Position numbers and translations under genes: made by a program
Source: Streptacidiphilus albus JL83
GTDB lineage: Bacteria; Actinomycetota; Actinomycetes; Streptomycetales; Streptomycetaceae
Assembly: GCF_000744705.1 (NCBI RefSeq)
Contig: NZ_JQML01000001.1
Location: 8,690,017 to 8,754,016, forward strand
Length of the DNA: 64,000 nucleotides
Direction of reading: 5' to 3'
Shown: piece after piece, positions 25,846 to 34,657 of the stretch
Layout: every line of letters starts with the position of its first letter
Position numbering within the stretch: the stretch's first letter is position 1
Notes under the pieces: model-generated
Database searches by the model: none
The model's input: only the letters and a program-made list of their open reading frames with translations
Told to the model about the DNA's origin: nothing

Positions 25846-26532
25846 GTGCAGCCCTCCTCCGAACCACGCAGTCGCCGGGAGCGTCCGGCCAAGCCGGCCC
25901 TCAGCCGGGCCGGGATCGTCGGCGCGGCCGTGGGCGTCATGCGGGCCGAGGGGCTGCAGAAGGTCACCATGCGCCGGCTGGCGCAGGAGCTGGACACCGG
26001 TCCGGCCTCGCTGTACGTCTACCTCCGCAACACCGCCGAACTGCACGCCGCGATCCTGGACGAGCTGCTCGGAACCCTCCGCCCGCCGGCCGGCGGCGGC
26101 TGGCGGGAGCGGATCGAGGACCTGCTCGGCGGTTACACCGCGCTCCTCTTCGAGCACCCAGGGCTGGCCCGGTCCGCCCTGGTCTCCCGCCCCGGCGGGG
26201 AGCACTACCTGAACCTGATCGAGACGCTGCTGGCGCTCCTGGACGAGGGCGGCGTCCCGCCCGGCCAGGCCGCCTGGGGCGTGGACATCCTGCTGCAGTA
26301 CGCCACCGCGACCGCCGCCGAGCAGTCCGGCCGGGACGAGTCGGTCCTCGCCCAGGACGACTGGGACGCCCTGACCCGCGCCCTGCACGGGGTGGACCGG
26401 CGGACCCACCCTCAGATTGCCGCGCTCTCCGGCCACTTGATCTCCGGCACGCCGGAGGAACGGCTGTCCTGGGGGTTCAACACCCTGCTCAACGGGGTGC
26501 TCGGCACACCGACGCCGCCCGGCGCGCGGTAG
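25846..26532 (+). CDS. TetR/AcrR-family regulator
   Basis: 228-aa protein starting at GTG 25846; TAAGCT 6 nt upstream suggests a leaderless message. The helix-turn-helix KVTMRRLAQELDTGPASLYVYLRNTAEL (about residues 39-67) is followed by a TetR_C-type ligand domain. It is divergent from the MarR-MBL-MFS operon and may share control of that export system. No enzyme gene follows closely on its strand. Confidence 0.85.
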   Translation: MQPSSEPRSRRERPAKPALSRAGIVGAAVGVMRAEGLQKVTMRRLAQELDTGPASLYVYLRNTAELHAAILDELLGTLRPPAGGGWRERIEDLLGGYTALLFEHPGLARSALVSRPGGEHYLNLIETLLALLDEGGVPPGQAAWGVDILLQYATATAAEQSGRDESVLAQDDWDALTRALHGVDRRTHPQIAALSGHLISGTPEERLSWGFNTLLNGVLGTPTPPGAR

Positions 26533-26735
26533 TCGGCGGTCGAACGGCGGGGCCCGGCCGAGGGACCTTCTCCACCCTGGGCCCGATGCCCGGCTCCACC
26601 CCTGGCTGCACCCTCCGCTCCGCGCCAACTCCCCGGCTCCACCGGCGGATCCACTCCACGGTGGAGCCGCTGCTCCCCGGCTGCTCCTAGCGTCGGAGGC
26701 GCCAAGTGTGCGTCTCGGACCGGAGGGCGACTGCC

Positions 26736-27308
26736 GTGGACCTGTTCACTTTCCTCATCAATGCCACCATGCTGGCCTGGCTGCTGGCGGAGGTGGTCAT
26801 GCAGTGGCGCCAGTACCGGATGGGCGGGAAGGCGGTGAGCACCGAGTGGCGTTCGCTCGGAGTGGTCGCCGGCAGCATCGTGCTCGGCCAGGTGCTCGCC
26901 GTCGTCGCCGGATCCGCGGCGTCCGGGGCCGACTACGGCCAGGGGCGGCCGGCGCTGATCGTGGCGGTCCTGGTGATGTGGTCCGGCATCGCCCTGCGGC
27001 TGTGGGCGATCCACGTACTCGGACGGTTCTTCCGGGGTGTGGTCCATGTCCAGGCCGACCACCGGGTGGTGACCGCCGGCCCGTACCGGGCGCTGCGCCA
27101 CCCGGCCTACGCCGGGGCGCTGGTGGCGGTGTTCGGGCTGGGCCTCGCCTTCGGCAACCCGGTCTCGCTGGTGGCGCTGCTCGGTTGCACGACCGTCGGC
27201 GTGGTCTACCGGATCCGGGTGGAGGAACGCGTCCTCACCACGGCCCTCGGCGAGGACTACGCCTCCTACGCGGCAGGCACCTCCCGGCTGGTGCCGGGAC
27301 TCTGGTGA
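26736..27308 (+). CDS. Isoprenylcysteine carboxyl methyltransferase family membrane protein
   Basis: 190-aa protein from GTG 26736 (GGAGGG 9 nt upstream; an upstream GTG at 26706 is less likely). Four or five membrane helices and the C-terminal ICMT/PEMT signature are visible: GRFFRGVV, TAGPYRALRHPAYAGAL (about 123-139) and RVEERVLTTALGEDYASYA (about 160-178). Bacterial members methylate small lipophilic or carboxyl-bearing substrates at the membrane, using S-adenosylmethionine. Substrate not deducible. Confidence 0.82.
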   Translation: MDLFTFLINATMLAWLLAEVVMQWRQYRMGGKAVSTEWRSLGVVAGSIVLGQVLAVVAGSAASGADYGQGRPALIVAVLVMWSGIALRLWAIHVLGRFFRGVVHVQADHRVVTAGPYRALRHPAYAGALVAVFGLGLAFGNPVSLVALLGCTTVGVVYRIRVEERVLTTALGEDYASYAAGTSRLVPGLW

Positions 27309-27387
27309 CGCGGCAGCCGGCCCGGGCCGTCCGGCCGCCTTCCGTCGGGGACGGCGGCCGTCCGGCCCACCGGGCGCCGATGACCGG

Positions 27388-27780
27388 TCAGCCGCCCAGC
27401 GCGTGCACCATGTTGACGATCGCGGTCATCTGCGGGGCGCTCCTGACGGCGAAGTTCGAGCCGTCGTAGCCCCACCAGTCCCAGCAGCCCTCGGGGTTGA
27501 CCGGCAGGACGCTGGAGATCGCCTGCGGGTGGAGGACGACCAGGTTGTCGGTGTCCGCATAGGTGTCCAGATTGCCCAGTTCGGGGAAGGCGTCGCCGAG
27601 CAGGTACTGCCCGGAGAGGCAGCCGTGCCGGGCGACGACCAGCTTGCACGGCGCCCCGGCGGCGCAGGAGGACGGGGTGTAGAGCATGCCGGTGGTGTCC
27701 ATGCTGAGCGAGGGGGCGTAGCCGCCGGGGGCGTACCGGTTCTGGTCGTACCTGGGGAGCGGATCGTCATGGGGGCACAC
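27388..27780 (-). pseudogene. C-terminal remnant of a PHB-depolymerase-family esterase
   Basis: The frame encodes only the second half of a poly(3-hydroxybutyrate) depolymerase/esterase: CKLVVARHGCLSGQYLLGD, LDTYADTDNLVVLHPQAI, NPEGCWDWWGYDGSNFAVRSAPQMTAIVNMV. The first half, which in this family carries the GLSSGG nucleophile serine, is absent. Upstream codons to 27891 are unlike the family and run into the TetR operator region. The relic probably cannot be catalytic. It is convergent with the ICMT-like gene. Confidence 0.65.
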
Positions 27781-27888
27781 TCCGGTGGTGGGGGACGGGC
27801 CGCGCGGGTGGGCGAGGACCGGTCGGGCTCCGTGCGGGGTGGCGCCGTTCCTCGGTGGCCCGTGGGCCGCCATCCACTCAAAGACTGC

Positions 27889-27906
27889 CAACCAATCGAT
27901 TGGTTG
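27889..27906. promoter_or_regulatory. Operator 1 of TetR-esterase operon
   Basis: Perfect 18-bp palindrome CAACCAATCGATTGGTTG upstream of the TetR gene, paired with a near-identical site 63 bp downstream. Confidence 0.75.
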
Positions 27907-27951
27907 TCTCCGGTTGTCGCCAGGTACCGTCGGCCCTCTGCGCTACGGTGT

Positions 27952-27969
27952 CAACCGATCGATTGGTTG
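27952..27969. promoter_or_regulatory. Operator 2 of TetR-esterase operon
   Basis: CAACCGATCGATTGGTTG, one base from a perfect palindrome, immediately after TACGGT (27944-27949), a candidate -10 box. Spacing to operator 1 is six helical turns, so two TetR dimers would sit on the same face. Confidence 0.75.
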
Positions 27970-28003
27970 CAATCCCTGGCCGCCGCGGGTGGAGGAGGAG
28001 CAC

Positions 28004-28657
28004 GTGGACGTTCCCACCTGGGAGCCGCGCCGGGTGGCCGCCGTGGCCGTGGCCCTGCCGGACGGGGTGACGCCGCCGGGCACACGCGGTCGGATCCTGC
28101 ACGAGGCGCTCGCCCTCTACGCCGAGAGCGGTTTCCACGGCACGTCGATCCGGAGCATCGCCGGGCAGGTCGGCATCAACTCCGCGACGCTCTACGCGCA
28201 TTACCCGTCGAAGGAGCACATCCTGGCGGAACTGGTGCTGATCGGGCATCAGGAGCTGTACTCCCGGCTGGGTTCGGCGATCGTCTCCGCGCCGCCGGAC
28301 GGCGGGGCGGCCGGGCAGTTGGCCGCACTGGTCCGCGCCCATGTCCTGGCGCACACCGAGTACCCGCTGCTGGCCGTCGTCGCCAACGGTGAACTGCACG
28401 CCCTCTCACCGGAACACGCCGCACCGGCCCTGGAACTGCGGACCGCCTGCGCCGGGTTGTTGCTGGACGTGCTGGAACATGGAAGCGCCGAAGGAGAGTT
28501 CCGAGTTCCCGACCTGCTGCTCGCCGCCACCGCGATCAGCAGCATGGGCGTCCAGGTCGCCCAGTGGTTCGGCCCCGACCAGCGCTGCGACGCCGAGCAG
28601 GTCGCGGACGCCTACGTGCGCTTCGCGCTGCGGATCGCCGGCGTCGCGGACGGCTGA
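28004..28657 (+). CDS. TetR-family repressor of the carboxylesterase operon
   Basis: 217-aa protein from GTG 28004 (GGAGGAGG 5-12 nt upstream). The helix-turn-helix GTSIRSIAGQVGINSATLYAHYPSKEHIL (about residues 46-74) is intact, and the C-terminal domain is of the TetR_C type. Twin palindromes lie just upstream, so autoregulation is likely, and the carboxylesterase gene starts 48 nt downstream in the same direction. The inducer may be the ester substrate or a product of that enzyme. Confidence 0.86.
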   Translation: MDVPTWEPRRVAAVAVALPDGVTPPGTRGRILHEALALYAESGFHGTSIRSIAGQVGINSATLYAHYPSKEHILAELVLIGHQELYSRLGSAIVSAPPDGGAAGQLAALVRAHVLAHTEYPLLAVVANGELHALSPEHAAPALELRTACAGLLLDVLEHGSAEGEFRVPDLLLAATAISSMGVQVAQWFGPDQRCDAEQVADAYVRFALRIAGVADG

Positions 28658-28705
28658 ACCCGTTGCGGTACCGCCACCCCACACCCCGAGCAGGAAGGCA
28701 CCACG

Positions 28706-30250
28706 ATGCAGCAGCCGGTCGTCACCACCCGCAACGGACGGATCCGGGGCACCACCAGCGCGGACGGCTCCGTCGCGGTGTTCCGGGGCATCCCCTACGC
28801 GGCGGCCCCGGTCGGGGCGGACCGCTTCGGCCTGCCCCGGCCGGTCGAGCCGTGGACCGGTGAGCTGGACGCCTCGCAGTACGGGCCGACCGCGCCCAAG
28901 GCCCCCTATGCCGCGCCCTTCGACGTGCTCCTCCCCGAGACGGACGTCCCCGGAGCGGACTTCCTCAACCTGAATGTCTGGACCCCCGCCCGGAGCGCCG
29001 GCACCGACGAGCGGCTCCCGGTCATGGTCTTTCTGCACGGCGGTGCGTTCGCCAACGGCGCCGGCTCGCTGCCCGGTTACGAGGGCACCGCGTTCGCGCG
29101 CGACGGCGTCGTCCTGGTCACCCTCAACTACCGGCTGGGCGCCGACGGCTTCGGCCGCTTCGGCGAGGCGGAGGACGCCGAGGGGGCGGGCGAGGCCGAG
29201 GGCCACCCCGCCAATCTCGGGCTCCGGGACCAGGTCGCCGCACTGGAGTGGGTCCGCGACCACATCGCCGCCTTCGGCGGGGACCCGGGCCGGGTCACGC
29301 TGTTCGGGGAGTCCGCCGGAGCGATGAGCATCGGCGTGCTGCTGGCCGTCCCGAGCGCCGAGGGACTGTTCCACCGCGCGATCCTGCAGAGCGGCGCGGC
29401 CCAGCACACGCTGAGCCCGGGCACGGCCCGGCGGATCGGGCGCCGGCTCGCCGAACTGCTGGGGGTGCCGCCCACTCGCGCGGGCATCGCCGGGGTGTCG
29501 CCGGAGCGCCTGCTCGATGCGCAGCAGCAGCTCCGCACCGCCCTCGCGGCCGCCCCGGACCCGGCGCAGTGGGGGGAGGCGGCGCTCAACCTGATGCCCT
29601 TCGAGCCGGTCGTGGACGGGGAGTTCCTGCCTGCGCCCCCGCTCGCGCGGATCGCCGACGGCGCCGGCTCCGGGGTCGATCTGCTGGTCGGCAGCAACAG
29701 TGACGAGTTCCGGCTGTTCCTCGCCCCCACCGGGCTGCTCGACCTGGTCCCGGAGACCCGGCTGCGGAGCGCCGCCGCCGGCTACGGCCTCGACCCCGAG
29801 GAGGCGCTGGCCTGCTACCGGCTGGGCCGCCCCGGGGCCGGCAGCGGCGAGCTGTTCGCGGCGCTGGTCACCGACTGGTTCTACCGGATTCCGGCGATCC
29901 GGCTGGCCGAGGCGCACGCCCGGCACCGCCGCGCGGGGACCTACCTCTACGAGTTCGGCTGGCAGCCGCCCACCTTCGGCGGACGGCTCGGCGCCTGCCA
30001 CGCGTCCGAACTGCCGTTCGTCTTCGACAACCTGCGGGAGGGCGGCTTCGTACCGCTGCTCGGCCCCGACATGCCGCAGCGGCTGGCCGACGCCGTGCAC
30101 GGCGCCTGGGTGGCCTTCGCCACCGGCGGCGATCCCGGCTGGCCCGGCTACGACACCGGGGCCCGCACCACCATGCACTTCGACTCCGAGTCCGGACCCC
30201 GGAAGGACCCGCGCCCGGAGGAGCGGATGCTCTGGGACGGGCACCGCTGA
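28706..30250 (+). CDS. Type-B carboxylesterase/lipase
   Basis: 514-aa cytoplasmic enzyme of the carboxylesterase (PF00135) family. HGGAF (111-115) forms the oxyanion hole, the nucleophile Ser203 is in GESAGA, and the charge-relay acid and His433 lie in the EFRL and GACHASELPF regions. The length and the N-terminal RGIPYAAAPVG motif are family-typical. It hydrolyses carboxylic esters, probably of a xenobiotic or secondary metabolite. It is the second gene of the TetR-controlled operon. Confidence 0.88.
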   Translation: MQQPVVTTRNGRIRGTTSADGSVAVFRGIPYAAAPVGADRFGLPRPVEPWTGELDASQYGPTAPKAPYAAPFDVLLPETDVPGADFLNLNVWTPARSAGTDERLPVMVFLHGGAFANGAGSLPGYEGTAFARDGVVLVTLNYRLGADGFGRFGEAEDAEGAGEAEGHPANLGLRDQVAALEWVRDHIAAFGGDPGRVTLFGESAGAMSIGVLLAVPSAEGLFHRAILQSGAAQHTLSPGTARRIGRRLAELLGVPPTRAGIAGVSPERLLDAQQQLRTALAAAPDPAQWGEAALNLMPFEPVVDGEFLPAPPLARIADGAGSGVDLLVGSNSDEFRLFLAPTGLLDLVPETRLRSAAAGYGLDPEEALACYRLGRPGAGSGELFAALVTDWFYRIPAIRLAEAHARHRRAGTYLYEFGWQPPTFGGRLGACHASELPFVFDNLREGGFVPLLGPDMPQRLADAVHGAWVAFATGGDPGWPGYDTGARTTMHFDSESGPRKDPRPEERMLWDGHR

Positions 30251-30287
30251 AACGGCGCCGAAAGGGCGCTGGAGGCGCGGCGGCGGG

Positions 30288-30695
30288 TCACCGGGTCCGG
30301 TGCTGCGCCGCCGCCTCGTGCCGGTGGATCACCGCGAGGTCGAGCAGCGCCACCGCCAGGGCGACCACGCAGATGACCGCGTAGACCACGAAGAGCGTGC
30401 GCCCGGGGTTCGCGCCCGGGGCGGCGTGCGCCGCCAGCAGTGAGAAGACCACCGTGCCGATCACGAAGATGGCGGAGAAGCTGCCCGCCAGCAGTCGGCG
30501 CGCGGGGTAGTCGCCGTGACCGAGGCTCGGCTCCGAGCCGTCGTAGGTGTACGCACGTGTCCCGTGCAGCCTCGGCCGGTGCAGGGGGTGGCCGTCGTAC
30601 CCGTGGTGCTGTGCGCCGTCCGTCGCTCCCGGGCCGGGGGCGGGGCTGCCGGGGCCGCCGGGGCCGGGGCCGAACTCTCCGATGGTGTGTCGCAT
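30288..30695 (-). CDS. Small two-helix membrane protein
   Basis: 135-aa protein starting MRHTIGEFGPGPGG; this ATG is preferred because the upstream extension is low-complexity. A glycine/proline-rich N-terminal half (to about residue 70) precedes two hydrophobic helices (about 73-93 and 103-125) and a short charged tail. The pattern is like DUF6343-type streptomycete membrane proteins, but I am not certain of the family. It is divergent from the ABC exporter genes and convergent with the esterase. Confidence 0.6.
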   Translation of the reverse strand: MRHTIGEFGPGPGGPGSPAPGPGATDGAQHHGYDGHPLHRPRLHGTRAYTYDGSEPSLGHGDYPARRLLAGSFSAIFVIGTVVFSLLAAHAAPGANPGRTLFVVYAVICVVALAVALLDLAVIHRHEAAAQHRTR

Positions 30696-30922
30696 GAGGA
30701 CCTCCGGGGACCGGCGTCGGCGCCGACCGGCCGGGAGCGCCCGGTCCGGCGCGGGCGTGCCGGGCCCGTGCTCTCCTCCTACCCGCTCCGGCGCGCCGGA
30801 CACACCGGGGCATATCGGGAGTCGGCGGGTCCGGTGCAGGTGGGCGCCCTGTTGCCCCGGGTTCCTCGGGTGGCGCATCCTGGAAGCCGTGCGGGTGGTC
30901 CTGCCGAGAGGCGAGGTGAGCC

Positions 30923-31927
30923 ATGGCAACGTCGGACGTGGTCGGTACCGCCCTGCCCGGCGAGGTGCCCGAGGACCTGCCGGAGACGGTCATCCGCACC
31001 GTGGGTCTCAGCAAGACCTACCCCAAGGCCCCCGCACCCGCCGTCGACCGGCTGGACCTGGAGGTTCGCCGGGGCGAGCTCTTCGGCCTGCTCGGGCCGA
31101 ACGGGGCGGGCAAGACCACCACCGTCGGGATGCTCACCACCCGGGTCGTCCCGACCGGCGGCAGCGCCCACATCGGCGGCGTCGACGTGATCGCCCGCCC
31201 GGCGCTGGTGAAGCAGATCATCGCGGTGGTCTCCCAGCAGAACACCCTGGACCGCTCGCTGACCGTCCGCGAGAACCTGTACTACCACGGGCTGCTGTTC
31301 GGCATCCCGAGGCGCCAGGCGCTGCGCACGGCCGACGAGCTGCTGGAGCGGTTCCACCTCTCCGCCTCGGCTCACAACTCGGTGCAGACCCTGTCCGGCG
31401 GGATGGCGCAGCGGCTGATGGTGGCGCGGGCGATCTTCCACCGGCCGGCGGTGCTGTTCCTGGACGAGCCGACCGCCGGGCTCGACCCGCAGAGCCGGCT
31501 GGCGCTCTGGGAGATCCTCGGCGGGCTGATCGCCGACGGCCAGACCATCCTGCTGACCACCCACAACATGGACGAGGCCGACCAGCTCTGCGACCGGGTG
31601 GCGATCATCGACCACGGCCGGATCCTGGCGCTGGACACCCCGGCGGCGCTGAAGCGCAGCGTGGAGGCCGACACCGTGGTCAGCGTCCAGGCCGAGGGCG
31701 ACAGCGCGGCGCTGGCCGCGCGACTGGCCCGGGAGATCCCGGGGGTGGTGAACACCCGGGTGCAGGACGGCCGGGTGGAGCTGCATGTCCAGGGCAACGA
31801 CCGGCTGCTGCCGAAGGTGCTGGTGGCGGCCGAGTCCGGCGGGTTCGACGTGGTCGACCTGTCGGTCTCCGAGACCACGCTGGAGACCGTGTTCATCCGC
31901 CTCACCGGGAAGGAGTTGCGTGAGTGA
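30923..31927 (+). CDS. DrrA-like ABC exporter ATPase
   Basis: 334-aa ATP-binding protein with Walker A GPNGAGKTT (58-66), ABC signature LSGGM (157-161), Walker B VLFLDEPTAGLD (about 176-187) and the H-loop TTHNMDEADQ. A C-terminal extension of about 80 residues is typical of DrrA/NodI-type ATPases. It pairs with the downstream permease, whose GTG start overlaps this gene's stop, so the two are translationally coupled. The likely cargo is a hydrophobic drug or lipid-like compound. Confidence 0.9.
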   Translation: MATSDVVGTALPGEVPEDLPETVIRTVGLSKTYPKAPAPAVDRLDLEVRRGELFGLLGPNGAGKTTTVGMLTTRVVPTGGSAHIGGVDVIARPALVKQIIAVVSQQNTLDRSLTVRENLYYHGLLFGIPRRQALRTADELLERFHLSASAHNSVQTLSGGMAQRLMVARAIFHRPAVLFLDEPTAGLDPQSRLALWEILGGLIADGQTILLTTHNMDEADQLCDRVAIIDHGRILALDTPAALKRSVEADTVVSVQAEGDSAALAARLAREIPGVVNTRVQDGRVELHVQGNDRLLPKVLVAAESGGFDVVDLSVSETTLETVFIRLTGKELRE

Positions 31928-32811
31928 TGGGTTCCTACGCCGTCTCCACCGGGTCCGGCCGACGGGCGTCCGTGCGTCCGCAGCGCACCGTGGCCGTGGC
32001 GAGCCGGGCCGCGCTCGGCGCGCTGATCCGGCGCGACCTGCTGGTGCTGAAGAAGAACTTCGGCGAGTTCGTCGGCCGGACGCTGATGCAGCCGCTGCTG
32101 CTGGTGTTCGTGTTCCTGTACGTCTTCCCGATCATCGGCCAGGGGATCGGCGGAGGCGGCGGAAAGGCGGGCGAGTCCGCCTTCGCCACCGTGCTGGTGC
32201 CCGGAGTGGTCGCCATCGCGATCATGTTCCAGGGGATCCAGTCCGTGGCGATCCAGCTGTCCCAGGAGTTCGGCTTCACCCGGGAGATCGAGGACCGGGT
32301 CCAGGCACCGTGCCCGATCTGGCTGGTCGCGGTCGCCCGGGTGCTGTCCGGCGCGACCCAGGCGCTGATCTCCGCCGTGATCGTCTTCCCGATCGCCGCG
32401 GTGGTGCACGCCCCGGGCGTCCACGCCGACCTCTCGGTGCACTGGTGGATCGTGCTCACCCTGATCCCGCTGGCCTGCATCGCCATGACCTCGCTCGGGC
32501 TGGTGCTGGGCACCACCTTCGAGCCCCGGAACATCGGGCTGATGTTCGGCTTCGTGGTACTGCCGCTGGTCTTCCTGGGCGGCACGTACTACCAGTGGAC
32601 CCGGCTGTCGCTGGTCCATGTCGGCGGATTCCACTGGCTGCAGGTGCTGGTCCTGGTGAACCCGCTGATCTACATCGCCGAGGGCATGCGGGCCGGCCTC
32701 ACCGAGACCTCCCACATGCACCTCTACATCGTCTACCCGGTGCTGTCCGGCTTCTGCGTGCTGTTCCTCAGCCTCGGACTCCGCAACTTCCGCCGCCGGG
32801 TGCTCTCCTGA
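31924..32811 (+). CDS. DrrB-like ABC-2 type permease
   Basis: 295-aa membrane protein, six helices, with the ABC-2 family sequence EFGFTREIEDRVQAPCP (about residues 115-131) and the FGFVVLPLVFLGGTYYQ segment (about 200-216). It is the membrane partner of the ATPase just upstream; a 4-nt overlap couples translation. A strong hairpin directly follows its stop codon. Confidence 0.88.
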   Translation: MMGSYAVSTGSGRRASVRPQRTVAVASRAALGALIRRDLLVLKKNFGEFVGRTLMQPLLLVFVFLYVFPIIGQGIGGGGGKAGESAFATVLVPGVVAIAIMFQGIQSVAIQLSQEFGFTREIEDRVQAPCPIWLVAVARVLSGATQALISAVIVFPIAAVVHAPGVHADLSVHWWIVLTLIPLACIAMTSLGLVLGTTFEPRNIGLMFGFVVLPLVFLGGTYYQWTRLSLVHVGGFHWLQVLVLVNPLIYIAEGMRAGLTETSHMHLYIVYPVLSGFCVLFLSLGLRNFRRRVLS

Positions 32812-32840
32812 GGCGCCGGGGCGGTGGCCGCCCCGGCGCC
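32812..32840 (+). terminator. Hairpin terminator after ABC exporter operon
   Basis: Perfect 13-bp stem (arm GGCGCCGGGGCGG) with a TGG loop starting right after the permease stop; it also faces the end of paaN. Confidence 0.7.
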
Positions 32841-32856
32841 GTCGCTCACGGTGCCG

Positions 32857-34563
32857 TCAGCCCTGCTGGGCGCGGACCGGGCGGCGGGACTGGAGGGTGG
32901 CGAAGCGGCCGGTGACGAAGGCCGGGTCGGACAGGGTGGCGCTGGCCGCCGGGTTGGCGGCGCTGCCGTGGAAGTCGCTGAACGCGGCCGACTGGTTGAC
33001 GAAGACGCCGCCGGTGAGGTTCTCCGACAGGTGCACCCCGGCGTCCAGGGCGGCCTCCTCGGCGGCCGCCAGCACCGCCTCGTCGGTGGAGTGGACCGCG
33101 GCGGTCAGCGCGCCGTGCTCGCGCACGGTGGTCCGGAGCAGCTCCAGGCCCTGGGCGGTCGAGTCGGTGGTGACCACGAACGAGATCGGTCCGAACCACT
33201 CGCGGGTGTAGACCTCGCTGTCCTTCCCGGCGTCGAGCCGGAGCAGCAGCGGGGTGCGGACCACGGCGTCCGGGTACTCGGGGTGCTCGACGGCGGTCGA
33301 GGCGTGGGCGACCTCGCCGAGCTTCGCCGCGTCCTCCAGCCGCTGCAGCACCGCGTCGTTGACGATCGCGCCGAGCGTGCCGGCGGCGCGGGCCGGGTCG
33401 CCCAGCAGCCGGTCGAGCGCCGCGCCCAGGTCCTCGGCGAACTCGGCCGGGGTCTTCACGCCCTGGTCGGTGACCATCCCGGAGCCGGGCACCAGCAGGT
33501 TCTGCGGGGTGGTGCACATCTGGCCGCTGTAGAGCGAGAGCGAGAAGGCGAGGTTGCCGAGCAGGCCGCGGTAGTCGTCGGTGGAGTCGAGGACGACGGT
33601 GTTCAGGCCCGCCTTCTCGGTGTAGACGACCGCCTGCCCGGCGGTGGCCTCCAGCCAGTCGCCGAACGCGGTCGACCCGGTGAAGTCGATGATCCGCACG
33701 TCCGGGTTGACCGCGAGTTCGGCTGCGCCCCGGTCGGCGGCGGTCTCCGCCGCCAGCACGACCACGTTCGGGTCGAAGCCGGCCTCGGCCAGCACCTCGC
33801 GGGCGATCCGCACGGTGACGGCCAGCGGCAGGACCGCGGCCGGGTGCGGCTTGACCACGACCGGGTTGCCGGTGACCAGGCTGGCGAACAGGCCCGGGTA
33901 GCTGTTCCAGGTCGGGAAGGTGTTGCAGGCCACCAGCAGCGAGACCCCGCGCCCCACCGGCGTGAAGCGCTTGTCCAGCTCCAGGTCGCCGCCCTTGCGC
34001 TGGGGCTTGGACCAGCGGGCCGTGTGCGGGTGCCGCTTCTGCTCGGCCCAGGCGTAGACGACCGCCTCCAGGCCCCGGTCCTGCGCGTGCGGGCCGCCGG
34101 CCTGGAAGGCCATGACGAAGGCCTGCCCGGTGGTGTGCTGGACCGCGTGGGCGATCTCGAAGCTGGCGGCGTTCAGCCGGACCAGGATCTCCGCGGCGAC
34201 CCCGGCCCGCACGTCGGCGTCGGCCGCGCGCCAGCCCGGGGCGGCCGCCTTGGCCGCGGCGACGGCCGCCGCCGGGGTCAGCCGGGGGTAGGCCACCCCC
34301 AGCGCGGGGCCGTAGGGGGAGGTCTCGCCCGGCAGCACGGTGCCCTCGCCCGGGTGACCGGGTAGCTCGAACGGCTTCCCCAGCTGCTCGCGGAAGGCGC
34401 GCTCGCCCTCCTCCGGGGCATGCTCGCCGTAGACCGAGGTGCTCGGGGACTCCCGGAAGGGCGTCCAGAATCCGCGCTCGGAGGTCGCGGCAAGTGCCTG
34501 CTCCAGCAGCGGGCGGTGGCGCTCGTAGAACGACTCGGGTGCTGTTTGCGCGTTCAGAACCAT
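32857..34563 (-). CDS. paaN: Phenylacetate degradation aldehyde dehydrogenase PaaN
   Basis: 568-aa protein starting MVLNAQTAP (AAGGGATCAACC before the ATG). It has the aldehyde-dehydrogenase fold with the PaaN-type features VACNTFPTWNSYPGLFASLVTGNPVVVKPHP (about 228-258), the catalytic Cys in YSGQMCTTPQNL (about 355) and Glu in the VYTEKAGLN region. It lacks the C-terminal hydratase domain of enterobacterial PaaZ. In the phenylacetyl-CoA pathway it oxidises the ring-opened semialdehyde. It is divergent from paaI-paaK across a PaaR-type operator. Confidence 0.88.
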   Translation of the reverse strand: MVLNAQTAPESFYERHRPLLEQALAATSERGFWTPFRESPSTSVYGEHAPEEGERAFREQLGKPFELPGHPGEGTVLPGETSPYGPALGVAYPRLTPAAAVAAAKAAAPGWRAADADVRAGVAAEILVRLNAASFEIAHAVQHTTGQAFVMAFQAGGPHAQDRGLEAVVYAWAEQKRHPHTARWSKPQRKGGDLELDKRFTPVGRGVSLLVACNTFPTWNSYPGLFASLVTGNPVVVKPHPAAVLPLAVTVRIAREVLAEAGFDPNVVVLAAETAADRGAAELAVNPDVRIIDFTGSTAFGDWLEATAGQAVVYTEKAGLNTVVLDSTDDYRGLLGNLAFSLSLYSGQMCTTPQNLLVPGSGMVTDQGVKTPAEFAEDLGAALDRLLGDPARAAGTLGAIVNDAVLQRLEDAAKLGEVAHASTAVEHPEYPDAVVRTPLLLRLDAGKDSEVYTREWFGPISFVVTTDSTAQGLELLRTTVREHGALTAAVHSTDEAVLAAAEEAALDAGVHLSENLTGGVFVNQSAAFSDFHGSAANPAASATLSDPAFVTGRFATLQSRRPVRAQQG

Positions 34564-34573
34564 GGTTGATCCC

Positions 34574-34603
34574 TTGACAGACGGCTCGCATGCTTGATTA
34601 GTT
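34574..34603 (+). promoter_or_regulatory. Promoter of paaI-paaK
   Basis: TTGACA (34574-34579), 18-nt spacer, TTAGTT (34598-34603), about 55 nt before the paaI start. The operator-like palindrome lies just downstream of the expected start of transcription. Confidence 0.55.
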
Positions 34604-34620
34604 GGCGGCACTCCAAGCTA

Positions 34621-34634
34621 ACCGAATGTTCGGT
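34621..34634. promoter_or_regulatory. PaaR-type operator
   Basis: ACCGAA-TG-TTCGGT, a perfect 14-bp palindrome in the 94-nt gap between paaN and paaI. It fits ACCGNN-NN-NNCGGT, the core of the actinobacterial TetR-type PaaR site, and is placed to control both directions. Confidence 0.6.
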
Positions 34635-34657
34635 CGGCAGACAAGGCGGTACGGCCG

